From contig NZ_BMDI01000001.1 in NCBI RefSeq assembly GCF_014635705.1, positions 1,318,008 through 1,382,007 of the forward strand: DNA of 64,000 bases. The letters are read 5' to 3'. Of this stretch, positions 19,155 through 29,068 are shown in pieces. The notes beneath the pieces are model-generated. The model worked only from the letters and a program-made list of their open reading frames with translations, was not told the origin of the DNA and ran no database searches. Each line of letters starts with the position of its first letter. Position 1 is the stretch's first letter. This stretch comes from Oxalicibacterium faecigallinarum (GTDB lineage Bacteria > Pseudomonadota > Gammaproteobacteria > Burkholderiales > Burkholderiaceae_D). Position numbers and translations under genes: made by a program.

Positions 19155-22100
19155 ATGATGTCGGCAAAATGCTTGCGGCCGCTGCCGCTGATCCTCGCGT
19201 TGCAAGCGGCTTTTGGCGCTTCGGCTTACGCACAGTTCGTCGTCGCCGAAGGAGCGGTCGATACCGTCGCCAAAACACTGGCTGGTAACGCGTCAGGCGA
19301 AGTCAAAGCAGGTGGCAGCTTGCTTGTGTCTGGTTCGGCCGCAGGCGTCGCCATGAGCGGCACCACGAGCTTGATCAATGCCGGCACCATTCGGCAAGGG
19401 GGCAGTGGTCGCACGATCGATATCAATCCGGCCAACTCCAACATCGTCATCACCAATCAGATGGGGGGAACGATCACTGGCGCTGGTGCCCAGGTCATCC
19501 GTGTTGATAAGGCAAGCAGCAAATTCATCATCGACAATCAAGGCACGATCGCACACATCGGAACCATCACTGCAGGCGGCGAACGCGCCATCAAAGTTGA
19601 TGCAGACTACGCTACCAGCGGCAATCAAATCGTCAACGGCGCGATCAATAACCGCAACGCCATCATCAGCGCCACTGGCAACGATGCCATCCGCATCGGC
19701 TCCAACGTCACGTTGGTCAACTACGGCAGCATCTTATCTACGGGTGACGTCAACACAAGTTGCCCGAAATATATGGTGGCGGAAGGCAATCCATGTACCA
19801 GCGACCTGTCCGCAGCGGACGGTGTCGCCATCGAAAATGGCCGCAAGAATGCCGTCATTCTTAATTACGGAACAATCACGGGCCCACGTCACGGCATTGA
19901 CGGCGGCGATCCGGTCAATGCGACGGCAGATGCCAATCTGCTCAATCTCATGGGCGTCGGGGAATTGAAGATCACGCACGCAGCCGATAACAGCATCGTC
20001 GTTGAACACGTCTTGGGTAATGTCAGCACGCCCATCACCATCGCCAATCCCATCATCGTCAACTACGCGGGTGGCATCATCACTGGCAATAACGGTTCAG
20101 GTGTCGGACTTGATGGTCACGGCGTCGTCATCAACTACGGTACGATCAGCGGCAACTATGCTGGCGCAGGCAACGTATACGACCACGAAAATGCAGGTGT
20201 CACGACATCCAATGGCGATGGGGATGGCGTAGATATCGACGGTGTGGCTTACATCGACAATCACGGCCGAATCGAAGGAACAGGAGCTGGTGGTCGCGAC
20301 GCCGGCGGACAACCCAACGGCGCTGACGGCATCGCGGCAGGTGGCGGCACCATCATCAACCGCGCTGGTGCCACCATTTATGGACAATCAAAAGGGATTC
20401 TGATTGATGATGGCTCCGATGGCCTGTCAGCACCAACCGGCCGCGGCACCTATGATCCCGAAGCAAACAATGGTGCCGGTGACATCCTCACGGTAGCCAG
20501 CACCGTCCATATTCGTAACGCAGGCATCATCATTGGCGAAACCAAATCTGCCATTGGCATGGTCGGTAACTATAACGACGAACTGCTCAATGATGTGACC
20601 GGCGTCATCATCGGCGGCGCACAGGCAACACGTCTGGGCGAGAACAACAGCACAGTCGCTGGCGCAGCCATTCAAATGGGCGATGGTGATGACTTGCTGA
20701 CCAATTACGGCCGCATTGAAGGAAAGAACGGTCTGGCCATCGATATGGGCAATGGCAATGACACACTGCGCCTGTTTGGCGGCAGCGTTATCGGCACCAT
20801 TGATGGCGGCAGCGGCACCAATCTGCTGGAAACGAACGGCACGCAAGTCTTTGAAGCGGGCAAGGTTACCAACTTTCAAAACTTTGCGATCAAGGGTGGC
20901 ACCACTACATTCAACTATGCACTTGGCAACGTCAACAATGTGCAGATCGATGATGGTGGCACGCTTCGCGTCAACGGTGGATTCAACACATCGCAGGACC
21001 TCACCGTCAACGGCACACTGCTCGCGCCGACCGGCAATAGTTTCCGTACGATTAACGTGGCTGGTGATTACGCGCAGTCTGCATCGAGCATTCTTGAAGC
21101 ACGCATTGGCGCCAATGGTGCAAGCGATCAACTCGTCGTCGCAGGCATGGCTGACGTGGCCGACGGCGCAACCATTCGCGCCGTGGCTACAACCTATGTC
21201 AAAGATGGCACGCGCTACACCCTCATTGATGCCGGAACACTGAACGCGGCGCCGGCTAATCTGCATGTCAGCGTCAATGGCAACTCCAACTTTGTCACCT
21301 ATACCCTGCAACGTGATGGTAATGATCTCGTCCTGGTCGCCCATCGCGAACAGTCACTCGGACAGATACTGCCAGTACGCGACCAGAACATCACGACCGG
21401 CCTGGAAAACATTCTGAGTACGGGCTCTGCATCCAGTCAGGCATTGCTGACCGCCATCGAGAATCTGACCAGCACGCAGGCCGTATCGCGTGCCGCACGC
21501 CAGCTTCTGCCAGAGACGAACGGCTCGCAACTGCAAGCTGCCAAGGCTGCACAAGGCAGCCTGTTCTCGGCATTTGACAACCGCTCCGATGCAGCACGCA
21601 ATGGCGACAGGGCTGCATTCGATGGACAAACCGGCATGTCGAGCGGCGACGGCAATCGCGGGCGTGTCTGGATGCAAGGTCTGGCAGCGTTTGCCAAACA
21701 GAAGACACGCAATGGCGCCAATGGTTACGACGTCGACGCGCAAGGCCTGGCGGTTGGTTACGAAATGGATCTGGACGGTCGCGATCTGGTTGGTGTGTCT
21801 GGCGGCTACACGCAGGCAGGCACCGACGGACGCGATGCGGGTGTCGGCAATGACAACAACGTCAAGGCATTCCACCTCGGCGCTTATTTCAGTCGCACTG
21901 AAGCGAGCTACACGCTGGACGCCAGCGTCGCGGTCTCGGCAAATCGCTATAACGCACAACGCGCTGTCAACATTGGCGGTTTCAGCGAAACGCTGCGCGG
22001 CAAGTTCGATGGTACGCAACTGGGTGCACGTTTTGAGTATGGCTTGCCGTTCCAGATCGATAGCAAATGGGCAGGTCGCTGGATCATGGGCGCACGTCTG

Positions 22101-22478
22101 GCACGACTGGACAATGGTGCGTACACGGAAACGGGCGGCGTGTCGGCACAGAACATTGGCAGCACGCACTCCAGTTCCGCACAAAGTGTGTTCGGCGCAG
22201 AACTTCGCAATCGCATCGACCACACATCAAGCGCAACCTTGCACGCACGCTGGCTGCACGAGTTTGCCGATACGCCTGCCGTCACGGCAAGCTATGTTGC
22301 GGGCGGTCCTTCGTTTCAGGTGGATGGTGTACAGCCAGGTCGCAATGGATTGTTACTCGGCACCAGCTATCGCAAGACCACAGCGTCTGGCACGTTGATT
22401 TCCGTTGGCTACGATCTGGAATCGCGTGCACGCTATCTTGGTCATCAACTGACTGCACGCGCAATGTGGAGCTTCTGA
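19155..22478 (+). CDS. Autotransporter (type Va) surface protein
   Basis: 1107 residues. A signal peptide (1-26, cut after ASAYA) is followed by a passenger (about 27-820) rich in Gly, Asn, Thr and Ile, with recurring turns such as NYGTITG and IxNxGxIxG, typical of a right-handed beta-helix. The C-terminal autotransporter barrel (about 840-1107) ends in the expected aromatic residue (LTARAMWSF). The passenger function (adhesin, aggregation factor or other) cannot be read. One closely spaced Cys pair occurs around residues 200-212 (SCPKYMVAEGNPC). GGGAG lies 11 bp before the start. A strong terminator follows. Confidence 0.92.
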   Translation: MMSAKCLRPLPLILALQAAFGASAYAQFVVAEGAVDTVAKTLAGNASGEVKAGGSLLVSGSAAGVAMSGTTSLINAGTIRQGGSGRTIDINPANSNIVITNQMGGTITGAGAQVIRVDKASSKFIIDNQGTIAHIGTITAGGERAIKVDADYATSGNQIVNGAINNRNAIISATGNDAIRIGSNVTLVNYGSILSTGDVNTSCPKYMVAEGNPCTSDLSAADGVAIENGRKNAVILNYGTITGPRHGIDGGDPVNATADANLLNLMGVGELKITHAADNSIVVEHVLGNVSTPITIANPIIVNYAGGIITGNNGSGVGLDGHGVVINYGTISGNYAGAGNVYDHENAGVTTSNGDGDGVDIDGVAYIDNHGRIEGTGAGGRDAGGQPNGADGIAAGGGTIINRAGATIYGQSKGILIDDGSDGLSAPTGRGTYDPEANNGAGDILTVASTVHIRNAGIIIGETKSAIGMVGNYNDELLNDVTGVIIGGAQATRLGENNSTVAGAAIQMGDGDDLLTNYGRIEGKNGLAIDMGNGNDTLRLFGGSVIGTIDGGSGTNLLETNGTQVFEAGKVTNFQNFAIKGGTTTFNYALGNVNNVQIDDGGTLRVNGGFNTSQDLTVNGTLLAPTGNSFRTINVAGDYAQSASSILEARIGANGASDQLVVAGMADVADGATIRAVATTYVKDGTRYTLIDAGTLNAAPANLHVSVNGNSNFVTYTLQRDGNDLVLVAHREQSLGQILPVRDQNITTGLENILSTGSASSQALLTAIENLTSTQAVSRAARQLLPETNGSQLQAAKAAQGSLFSAFDNRSDAARNGDRAAFDGQTGMSSGDGNRGRVWMQGLAAFAKQKTRNGANGYDVDAQGLAVGYEMDLDGRDLVGVSGGYTQAGTDGRDAGVGNDNNVKAFHLGAYFSRTEASYTLDASVAVSANRYNAQRAVNIGGFSETLRGKFDGTQLGARFEYGLPFQIDSKWAGRWIMGARLARLDNGAYTETGGVSAQNIGSTHSSSAQSVFGAELRNRIDHTSSATLHARWLHEFADTPAVTASYVAGGPSFQVDGVQPGRNGLLLGTSYRKTTASGTLISVGYDLESRARYLGHQLTARAMWSF

Positions 22479-22497
22479 TCCAAAATAGATCAGCGCC

Positions 22498-22530
22498 AAC
22501 AAAAAAGCCCGCGAATGCGGGCTTTTTTTG
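22498..22530. terminator. Bidirectional terminator after the autotransporter
   Basis: AAAAAAGCCCGC-GAAT-GCGGGCTTTTTTT hairpin with A and T runs on either side, serving the convergent autotransporter and formyltransferase genes. Confidence 0.9.
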
Positions 22531-22556
22531 TTGCTCGGCAATGTGCGATACGCTTG

Positions 22557-23201
22557 TTACTTGGCTGCTGCAGCCGCCGCAGCGGCAGCTTCCGCATCCG
22601 CCTTGAACTTCTTCATCGACGGCTCGACCGTAGCGATGTCTTCGTTCTGAATCTTCTTGATGATGCGACCCTGCGCAATATCGTTACATGCCTGTACCAG
22701 AAGCTTGATGCCCAACGGCTGCAGATCACGCTTCCACAGCAGATCGGGCGTGTCGCCAGGCAGAACGAATACGTGTTCCTGCGCTGCGATCGGGCCGCCA
22801 TCCATCACTTCATTGAGCCAATAGACGCTACCGCCCGTGATCTTGTCACCTTTTTCAATTGTCCAGATGATGGCGTCTTTTCCGCGATGCAGTGGCAACA
22901 ACGACGGGTGATAACCGATGGCGCCATACGTCGTCTTGTTGCGGGTCGGCTCACGGACAAAGTCGTGTGAATGAGCCGTGACGATCAGATCGACGCCTTC
23001 AGGAATCGTGTTTTCGTTCAGTACGCCGGATTTCATCCATTTGACGCCGGCAGCTTCGGCCAACGCTTTCAGACGATCCGGGCTGCTGCCATCGCTTCCA
23101 AACTCAGGAGAAGAAACACCAACGATGGTATGACCTGCGTCTTTAAGCGCAGTAAATACGTCGGCAGCAAAATGCTTTTGTCCACAGATATAGATATTCA
23201 C
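22557..23201 (-). CDS. Formyltransferase-fold protein related to the hydrolase domain of 10-formyl-THF dehydrogenase
   Basis: 214 residues from a GTG start at 23201; an upstream ATG at 23294 would add 31 residues that do not look like the family, which begins VNIYICGQKHFAADVF. The catalytic block AIGYHPSLLPLHRGKDAIIW, followed by TGGSVYWLNEVMDGGPIAAQE, carries the His and Asp of the formyltransferase fold. The Asn of Met-tRNA formyltransferase and GART (INxH) is replaced, as in the N-terminal domain of eukaryotic FDH (IIYHPSLLPRHRG). It may hydrolyse or transfer formyl from 10-formyl-THF; the acceptor is unknown. It ends in a poly-alanine tail. Confidence 0.75.
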   Translation of the reverse strand: MNIYICGQKHFAADVFTALKDAGHTIVGVSSPEFGSDGSSPDRLKALAEAAGVKWMKSGVLNENTIPEGVDLIVTAHSHDFVREPTRNKTTYGAIGYHPSLLPLHRGKDAIIWTIEKGDKITGGSVYWLNEVMDGGPIAAQEHVFVLPGDTPDLLWKRDLQPLGIKLLVQACNDIAQGRIIKKIQNEDIATVEPSMKKFKADAEAAAAAAAAAK

Positions 23202-23417
23202 GGAATGATGATGTTCTTTAAAGTCGCTTTTGTAGCTATTGATATCAAGACAGAAGACGGGTGATCTGTCCGGCGGCATCCATCGCTGTTGCATTCCGTT
23301 CGGAAATCATCTTCTTGCCGCCAAGACAAGAGCGGCAACAGCAATGTCGCAGCATTGTAGTACAGGTTGGGACGCGCGCAAAAAAGGAAAATCCGTCAAG
23401 AACGGATCAAATCGGCA

Positions 23418-25871
23418 TCAATGCAAATGGCGCTGGTAAAGCAGGCTGCGCAAATCTTCGAAAGCGAGCGGTCTGCCGATGAAATATCCCTGCCCTTCAT
23501 CACAGCCGTTCTTTTTCAGGAAATCCATGTGTTCGCTGCGTTCCACACCTTCGGCAATGACCTTGATCTTCAGGCCGTGTGCCAGTGCAATGATGGTTTG
23601 CGAAATGATGGCGTCATCCGGATCGCTGTCGCAATTGAAGATGAATGACTGATCGATCTTCAGCCGATCGATCGGAAAACGCTTCAGATACGCAAGACTG
23701 GAAAAACCGGTACCGAAGTCATCGAGCGATAACTGAATCTGCATATCATTGAGTGCATTCAGCACGTCAATCACATCCTCGACGTTCTGCATGACCATGC
23801 TTTCCGTCAGCTCCAGCTCCAGACAACTCGGATCGATGCCCGTAAGGTGCAATGTTTCCCTCACCATCGGGATGAAATTTTTCTCGCCAAGCTGACGCGC
23901 CGAAAGATTGACCGCGACGCGCAACGGCGGCAAACCCGAATGATGCAACTCTTTTATCTGACGACACGCGGTCTGCAGTACCCAGTTGCCAATCGGGATA
24001 ATCAGTCCGTTGTGTTCCGCCAGCGGGATGAAATCCATCGGCGAGATCAAACCGCGTTTGGGATGCAGCCAGCGGATCAAGGCTTCCACACCGATGATGC
24101 GCCCACTCTCCAGATCAATTTGCGGTTGGTAGTTCAGGAAAAATTCATTGTTCTCCAGCGCTGACCACAGATCATGCTCAAGGGCCAAGCGCTGCCCCGT
24201 CATCGCATTCATTTCCTTTTCGTAGAACTGGTAGTTGTTGCGTCCGCTGGACTTGGCGCGATACATCGCCGCATCCGCATTCGCCAGCAATGAATCCGGA
24301 TCACGCCCATCCGCCGGATAACACGCGATCCCCATACTGCAGGTCACCACGATATCCTGACCGCGCACCACGACCGGGCGAATCATTTCATTCTGAATAC
24401 GTTGCATCACATGCGACACACCGCTCTGCATGTTCTGATTGATCAACAGCAGCACAAACTCATCGCCGCCAATCCGCGCCACCGTGTCACCGGCACGCAC
24501 ACACGTTTGCAGACGGGCACCGACCGTCGCAATCAATTCATCTCCGGCACTGTGACCAAGACTGTCATTCACCAGTTTGAAATTGTCGAGATCGATAAAC
24601 ACGATCGTCAACATACTGTTGTAGCGTTCGGCGTGAATCAGCGCCTGTTCGGCACGTTCATACAACAGGTTACGATTGGCCAGACCAGTCAGGGCATCGT
24701 AATTAGCCTGATGTTCCAGATCCGCCTGATAGCGCTTGATCTGCGTCACGTCATACAGCACGCCGACAAAATGGCGCACCTCTTCACCTTCCAAGCCTTC
24801 ATTGACCGGAGAGATGTAAAGCTCGTTGAGGAACATCGAACCATCCTTGTGATAGTTCCTCAACAGGACGGAGGTGGCGCGACGCTCGTTGATTGCTGCG
24901 CGCAGTTTCTGCAATTCGGCCTGATCGGTATCGCCACATTGGAGGAAACGGCAATTGCGTCCGATCGCTTCCTCCCGCGAATAACCGGTGATGTTCTCGA
25001 AGGCACCGTTGACATAGATCAGCGGCATGTTTGGCTGTTGCACGTCCACAATGACAATCGGATTGACACATGCCTCGATGGCGCGATTGCGCAGATACAA
25101 CTCGCGCTCGACCTTCATACGCTCCGTGATATCGATTGCAACGCCACCAATCTGCAGATTGCCTTCGCCATCCACCAGCGGAAACTTGGTGGATAACCAG
25201 TAGGTATCACCTTGATCGGAAGGAATCGTCTCGACAACCTGCATCGCCTTGCCGGCATCGAGCACATCGGCATCCGACAAACGCGAGCGTTCGGCAATAT
25301 CGGCCGGCAACACTTCCGTATCGCACTTGCCAATGGCTTCGCCTTTGCCAAGATGCAGCGCCATGTCAACCGCATGGTTGGCGTAGAGAAAGCGACCATT
25401 CTGATCACGGATGAAGGCAGCACCCGGCATGTTCTCCATGAAGGTGCTGAACATCCGATTCACTTCGCGCAATTCTTTTTCAACGCGACGACGTGCATCG
25501 CGTTGCTCAACCTGCTCTAGAACGCGAGAGACTGCGCTGGCCAGACGTGACAGATTGGTCTTGATCACATAATCGCTGGCACCGAGCTTGAGCGAATCAA
25601 TTGCCAGTTCTTCGCCAATGCGGCCCGACACAAAGACAAACGGCGTATCCGGATGCGTCTGCTTGACGACCGTGAGCGCGGACAAGCCATCGAAATGCGG
25701 CATGGAAAAATCGGACAACACGATATCCGGGCCGTACTCGTCCAACGCCGCGCGCAAATCCACCTCCGTATCGACGCGGCGCGTTTCATGCTGGATACCA
25801 CTACGCTTGAGTTCGCGTGAAGCAAGCTCAACGTCATGCGGTGTATCTTCAACGAACAGTATCTTGATCAT
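23418..25871 (-). CDS. REC-PAS-PAS-GGDEF-EAL cyclic-di-GMP signalling protein
   Basis: 817 residues. Receiver (1-120, phosphoacceptor Asp in VLSDFSMPHFDGL), two PAS domains (about 145-265 and 270-390; the second has the NCRFLQ stretch found in LOV-type PAS domains), GGDEF (about 400-560) with an intact RIGGDEF active site, and EAL (about 575-815) with GVEALIRWLHPKRG and later catalytic blocks (ELTESMVMQN, LDDFGTGFSSLAYL). Both c-di-GMP synthesis and breakdown are possible. The gene follows a response regulator and a CHASE3 kinase on the same strand with a 26-bp gap, so its receiver is probably their output. Confidence 0.93.
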   Translation of the reverse strand: MIKILFVEDTPHDVELASRELKRSGIQHETRRVDTEVDLRAALDEYGPDIVLSDFSMPHFDGLSALTVVKQTHPDTPFVFVSGRIGEELAIDSLKLGASDYVIKTNLSRLASAVSRVLEQVEQRDARRRVEKELREVNRMFSTFMENMPGAAFIRDQNGRFLYANHAVDMALHLGKGEAIGKCDTEVLPADIAERSRLSDADVLDAGKAMQVVETIPSDQGDTYWLSTKFPLVDGEGNLQIGGVAIDITERMKVERELYLRNRAIEACVNPIVIVDVQQPNMPLIYVNGAFENITGYSREEAIGRNCRFLQCGDTDQAELQKLRAAINERRATSVLLRNYHKDGSMFLNELYISPVNEGLEGEEVRHFVGVLYDVTQIKRYQADLEHQANYDALTGLANRNLLYERAEQALIHAERYNSMLTIVFIDLDNFKLVNDSLGHSAGDELIATVGARLQTCVRAGDTVARIGGDEFVLLLINQNMQSGVSHVMQRIQNEMIRPVVVRGQDIVVTCSMGIACYPADGRDPDSLLANADAAMYRAKSSGRNNYQFYEKEMNAMTGQRLALEHDLWSALENNEFFLNYQPQIDLESGRIIGVEALIRWLHPKRGLISPMDFIPLAEHNGLIIPIGNWVLQTACRQIKELHHSGLPPLRVAVNLSARQLGEKNFIPMVRETLHLTGIDPSCLELELTESMVMQNVEDVIDVLNALNDMQIQLSLDDFGTGFSSLAYLKRFPIDRLKIDQSFIFNCDSDPDDAIISQTIIALAHGLKIKVIAEGVERSEHMDFLKKNGCDEGQGYFIGRPLAFEDLRSLLYQRHLH

Positions 25872-25897
25872 AAAAGTGCAGCCACTTCAGAACATGT

Positions 25898-26344
25898 TCA
25901 ACGAGAAGCAGGAATACGATTCAGAATTGCCCAGTAAAAACCAACCTTGGAAACTTCTTCAAAAAACTTTTCAGACTCGACCGGCTTGACCAGATAACTG
26001 TTCACGCCCAGTTCGTAACAACGCACGATATCCGGCTCTTCCGCACTGGATGTCAGCATGATCACCGGAATAATGCGTGTCCGCGGATCGCCCTTGATCA
26101 CGCTCAACACTTCCAGTCCAGTGACTTTCGGCATCTTCAGGTCCAGCATGATCAGCGTCGGATCACCTTCGACGCGGCCGGCAAACTCCCCTTCACGCGC
26201 AATGTAATCCAGCGCCTGCTGGCCGTCTTTTACCCACGTAATGTTATTGACCAGTCCCACGCGTTTAAGTGCGCGCATGGTCATTTCGGCATCGGTCGCC
26301 GTATCTTCGACAAGCAGAATATGCACTGGCAACAAATCATTCAT
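25898..26344 (-). CDS. Single-domain response regulator
   Basis: 148 residues consisting only of a receiver domain: acidic cluster [11 protein letters not shown], phosphoacceptor Asp in [17 protein letters not shown], conserved Thr/Ser (VIMLTSS) and Lys ([15 protein letters not shown]). There is no output domain, so it acts by protein contact or phosphotransfer. Its start overlaps the upstream kinase stop by 4 bp. It closely resembles the 151-residue receiver gene at 51589-52044 (both have an SSxEExDxVRxYELGVNxYxVKPV pattern), indicating paralogous modules. Confidence 0.93.
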   Translation of the reverse strand: MNDLLPVHILLVEDTATDAEMTMRALKRVGLVNNITWVKDGQQALDYIAREGEFAGRVEGDPTLIMLDLKMPKVTGLEVLSVIKGDPRTRIIPVIMLTSSAEEPDIVRCYELGVNSYLVKPVESEKFFEEVSKVGFYWAILNRIPASR

Positions 26345-27729
26345 GCAGAAACCTCGGTAGGCAAACTGAAATTGAAAATCGTTTCCTTGGCCGGCTCGCT
26401 TTGCGCCCAGACACGGCCACCATGTCGCACGACAACACGCTTGACGATCGCCAGGCCGACACCCGTTCCCGGAAATTCGCTCTCGCTATGCAGGCGCTGG
26501 AATACACCAAAAAGCTTGTCGTAATAACGCATATCGAAACCAACGCCGTTATCACGCACGCTGTAGACGATCTCGTCCTCTTCTTCCGTTGAGAAGATAT
26601 CGATCACCGGCTCACTGACCGTACTGCTGTATTTAATCGAATTGGACAGCAGATTGAACAGAACCTGGCGCACCAATGCACGATCGCCATAGCACGGCAA
26701 TAAATAAGCCTTGTTGAACGCCGGCACCTTATCGGCATGCGATGTCACATCACGCCAGACATCATCCACAAGTTCGTTCATGTCGATCTTGCGCAGCTCG
26801 ACAGGTTTGCGTCCCAGCTTGGAAAAGGTCAGCAAATCATCGATCAGCATGCCCATCTTCTTGCTGCTATCGCGCACGACATTCAGAATGCGCCGGCCTT
26901 CGTCATCAAGCTTGTCGGCATAATCCTCTTGCAGAATGCGTGAGTAACCATCGATGGCGCGAAGAGGCGAACGCAGATCATGCGAAACCGAATAGCTGAA
27001 ACTTTCCAGTTCCTTGTTCGTCAGTTCAAGCTGTGCCATCGACTTCTGTGTCTCGCGTTGCGCCAGTTTGCGTTGTTCGATTTCACGCAGGATCGCCCAT
27101 ACGCCATAGAGCAACAAACTGACAGCAAACAGATTGCCAAAAAAAATCCACTGCCGGCTCGACGCTGCATTGTGACTGACCAGCGCAGCACGCCGTTTCA
27201 ACTCTTCTTCCTCCGTCGCCAGCATGCGATGCACCTGCACGTGCAATTGCGCCATGCTGCTCATGCCCTGCCCCTGAATCAGATCGACGATTTGACCGCG
27301 ATCCAGAATGGGTGCACGGAACAATGCGATGCCACTGGCCAGCGTCTCCATGCGCTGCACGATCATGTCTTGAAGAATCGGAATCTGGTCTCGCTGCTTG
27401 AGATGTCCGGAAGTAAGATCGCGCAATGTCGTCAGGCGGCCAACCAGCCGCTGCGCAACCGCATCATGTGCAAGAAGAAAATCGGCATGACCTGTCAGCA
27501 GATAGCCGCGCTGTGCAGACTCTGCATCTTTGACATCCAGCAGGATCTGATGCAGGGCCTCGATAACGAGATGCGTCTCCTCGACCGCCTTCGCGCTTTC
27601 TGCAAATTGCTGAATCCGAATCAACGTCATGCCAGAAAGACTGATCAGAATCATCAAGGCGACAATGAGTCCAACCTTGATGCCCAACACCTTTCTGTTT
27701 GCCTTCATTAATCGATATGCACCAACCAT
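26341..27729 (-). CDS. CHASE3-domain membrane histidine kinase
   Basis: 462 residues. Membrane helix at about 18-38, a CHASE3 extracytoplasmic sensor (about 40-185; [16 protein letters not shown] is diagnostic), a second helix (about 193-215), then HisKA with [18 protein letters not shown] and HATPase with [19 protein letters not shown] and [13 protein letters not shown]. The kinase core is of the type shared with phytochromes (compare the kinase at 52048-53451). First gene of a three-gene signalling operon; it overlaps the receiver gene by 4 bp. The start could also be the internal Met eight codons in. Confidence 0.93.
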   Translation of the reverse strand: MVGAYRLMKANRKVLGIKVGLIVALMILISLSGMTLIRIQQFAESAKAVEETHLVIEALHQILLDVKDAESAQRGYLLTGHADFLLAHDAVAQRLVGRLTTLRDLTSGHLKQRDQIPILQDMIVQRMETLASGIALFRAPILDRGQIVDLIQGQGMSSMAQLHVQVHRMLATEEEELKRRAALVSHNAASSRQWIFFGNLFAVSLLLYGVWAILREIEQRKLAQRETQKSMAQLELTNKELESFSYSVSHDLRSPLRAIDGYSRILQEDYADKLDDEGRRILNVVRDSSKKMGMLIDDLLTFSKLGRKPVELRKIDMNELVDDVWRDVTSHADKVPAFNKAYLLPCYGDRALVRQVLFNLLSNSIKYSSTVSEPVIDIFSTEEEDEIVYSVRDNGVGFDMRYYDKLFGVFQRLHSESEFPGTGVGLAIVKRVVVRHGGRVWAQSEPAKETIFNFSLPTEVSA

Positions 27730-28223
27730 GGTTCTCAGTCTCGATCATGTGAGATGCGACAAGCCTGATCGACATCCATTTGTATTTTTTATGAGAAGCG
27801 AACCATGTTGAAGAGCCGGTCGCCTTCTTGTTTTGTCTGCATCTGTAAATCGATTTTAGTAGATAAAAATAGTTTCCATAGAAAAATTTTTCGCTACGCA
27901 AGTTAATTAACAATCTCCTGTTTCTTCTACGCGAAAATTAAACGTTTCACTCTTAAAAACTCCCATATTTATGGGATAAACCTCGCCAATTTCATTTTTC
28001 GTAAATCCAAAAAAATAAAAAGCTGCTCAAAAATAATCCCCGATAAGACGATCGAACTTGGCGATTGGCGAACGAATGGATCGCGTCTTTATCTACCGAT
28101 CATTCATTCAACAAGCAAACGGATACGTAACTGGTGCAGGATGCAACGACAAGCATGCTCGTATACACTGCAATCATGATGTGCGTTACCCATCATTCAT
28201 TACGATTCAAGCAGGAGCCAGAA
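27730..28223. other. AT-rich intergenic region between signalling operon and a hypothetical gene
   Basis: About 490 bp without a convincing gene, clearly richer in A and T than the neighbours. It must carry promoters for the divergent kinase operon and the 127-residue gene. A near-palindrome, TCCCATATTTATGGGA, lies at 27961-27976. Confidence 0.5.
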
Positions 28224-28607
28224 ATGAACCCTCTCAACGTTCAATTCAATGTCAATGTCCTTACCGTGCCAAGCTTCATTCAGCCCAGCGAGTTTTCCAC
28301 CTGGTTACATCAGGAAGCACGTGCCTTGCAGGACCTTGCCGACGACAACAGCCTGATCATCGTCCGTCTCTATCTTGCACAACGCATCAAGGCGGAATGG
28401 AGCCGCAAGGATCTGGACGCCTTGTTGCAAGGCATTACGGCAAAGTATCCGCATATCTTCCGTGTGGAAATGATTGTGATCGAGGAAGACCTCAAACTCT
28501 CCGAGATCGAGATGCTGCAATCGGATGGCGACAAGGAGATTGCCAGTTTGATGGAATCCATGGAGCGCTATCAGAACGAGCAGATCGCGCGCAGCAAATT
28601 GCATTAA
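28224..28607 (+). CDS. Hypothetical cytoplasmic protein
   Basis: 127 residues from ATG 28224, which has an AGGAG ribosome site 6 bp upstream; an in-frame ATG at 28134 is less likely because its region lacks one. The protein is acidic, predicted mainly helical, with no signal peptide or membrane segment (MNPLNVQFNVNVLTVPSF at the start, ending MERYQNEQIARSKLH). I do not recognise a family. It stands alone upstream of the pga operon, separated by a 460-bp gap. Confidence 0.65.
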   Translation: MNPLNVQFNVNVLTVPSFIQPSEFSTWLHQEARALQDLADDNSLIIVRLYLAQRIKAEWSRKDLDALLQGITAKYPHIFRVEMIVIEEDLKLSEIEMLQSDGDKEIASLMESMERYQNEQIARSKLH

Positions 28608-28806
28608 CCCGATTCAGACACGTAAGAATTTCTGGTTCAACATAAACAGCCACCAACATCGATTGGAATTTCTTGCGCAATCCACACTAAGCTACACAAT
28701 TACATTTCCTCACATTTCTGTTTTTGTTTTCAAAACAGCCTAAAACTGGCGTCACAACAGCATTGTAAAAACAGCTTTCCGATACATCTAACACTTGCCT
28801 TGCACG

Positions 28807-28826
28807 TCTGTACGGCAACGTACAGA
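28807..28826 (+). promoter_or_regulatory. Perfect hairpin with GNRA tetraloop upstream of pgaA
   Basis: TCTGTACG-GCAA-CGTACAGA forms an 8-bp perfect stem closed by a GCAA tetraloop, with no T-run after it. It lies in the 460-bp gap between the hypothetical gene and pgaA and may belong to the pga leader RNA or act as a DNA operator. Confidence 0.4.
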
Positions 28827-28993
28827 GCAAACCACCCCGCATCTTTACTCTTTGGCAAGCAGTGACTCACCAAGACGCAATATAACGTCGTCACTTCCGA
28901 TTCAACTCGCAGAGACAGGTTGAATTTCCTGATTTTTACAGAGCAACAAATCTGTTCGCCTTGTATTAGTCCTCAAACTAAAACTTGATTCAC

Positions 28994-29063
28994 ACCAATA
29001 CAGCCTTGGCATATGCAAGGGGGTAACGCTTGCGCCTGTGGTTTGGCTGTAGGGAAAGTTGGT
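28994..29063 (+). promoter_or_regulatory. Structured leader around the pgaA ribosome binding site
   Basis: Two nested helices can form: ACCAA (28994-28998) with TTGGT (29059-29063), and TACAGCC (28999-29005) with GGCTGTA (29045-29051). The AGGGAAAG ribosome site (29051-29058) would bulge between them. Inside, the CAAG-containing segment (29015-29020) can pair either with CCTTG (29004-29008) or with GCTTGC (29028-29033), giving alternative folds. This resembles a translational control element, but no known riboswitch class was recognised. Confidence 0.4.
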
Positions 29064-29068
29064 AATAG

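Noticed and set aside
28801-28900. Possible c-di-GMP (GEMM-I) riboswitch before pgaA
   Set aside because: AGCAAACC and GACGCAA fragments resemble conserved GEMM pieces, but the required order of hairpin, GNRA loop and tetraloop receptor is not met.
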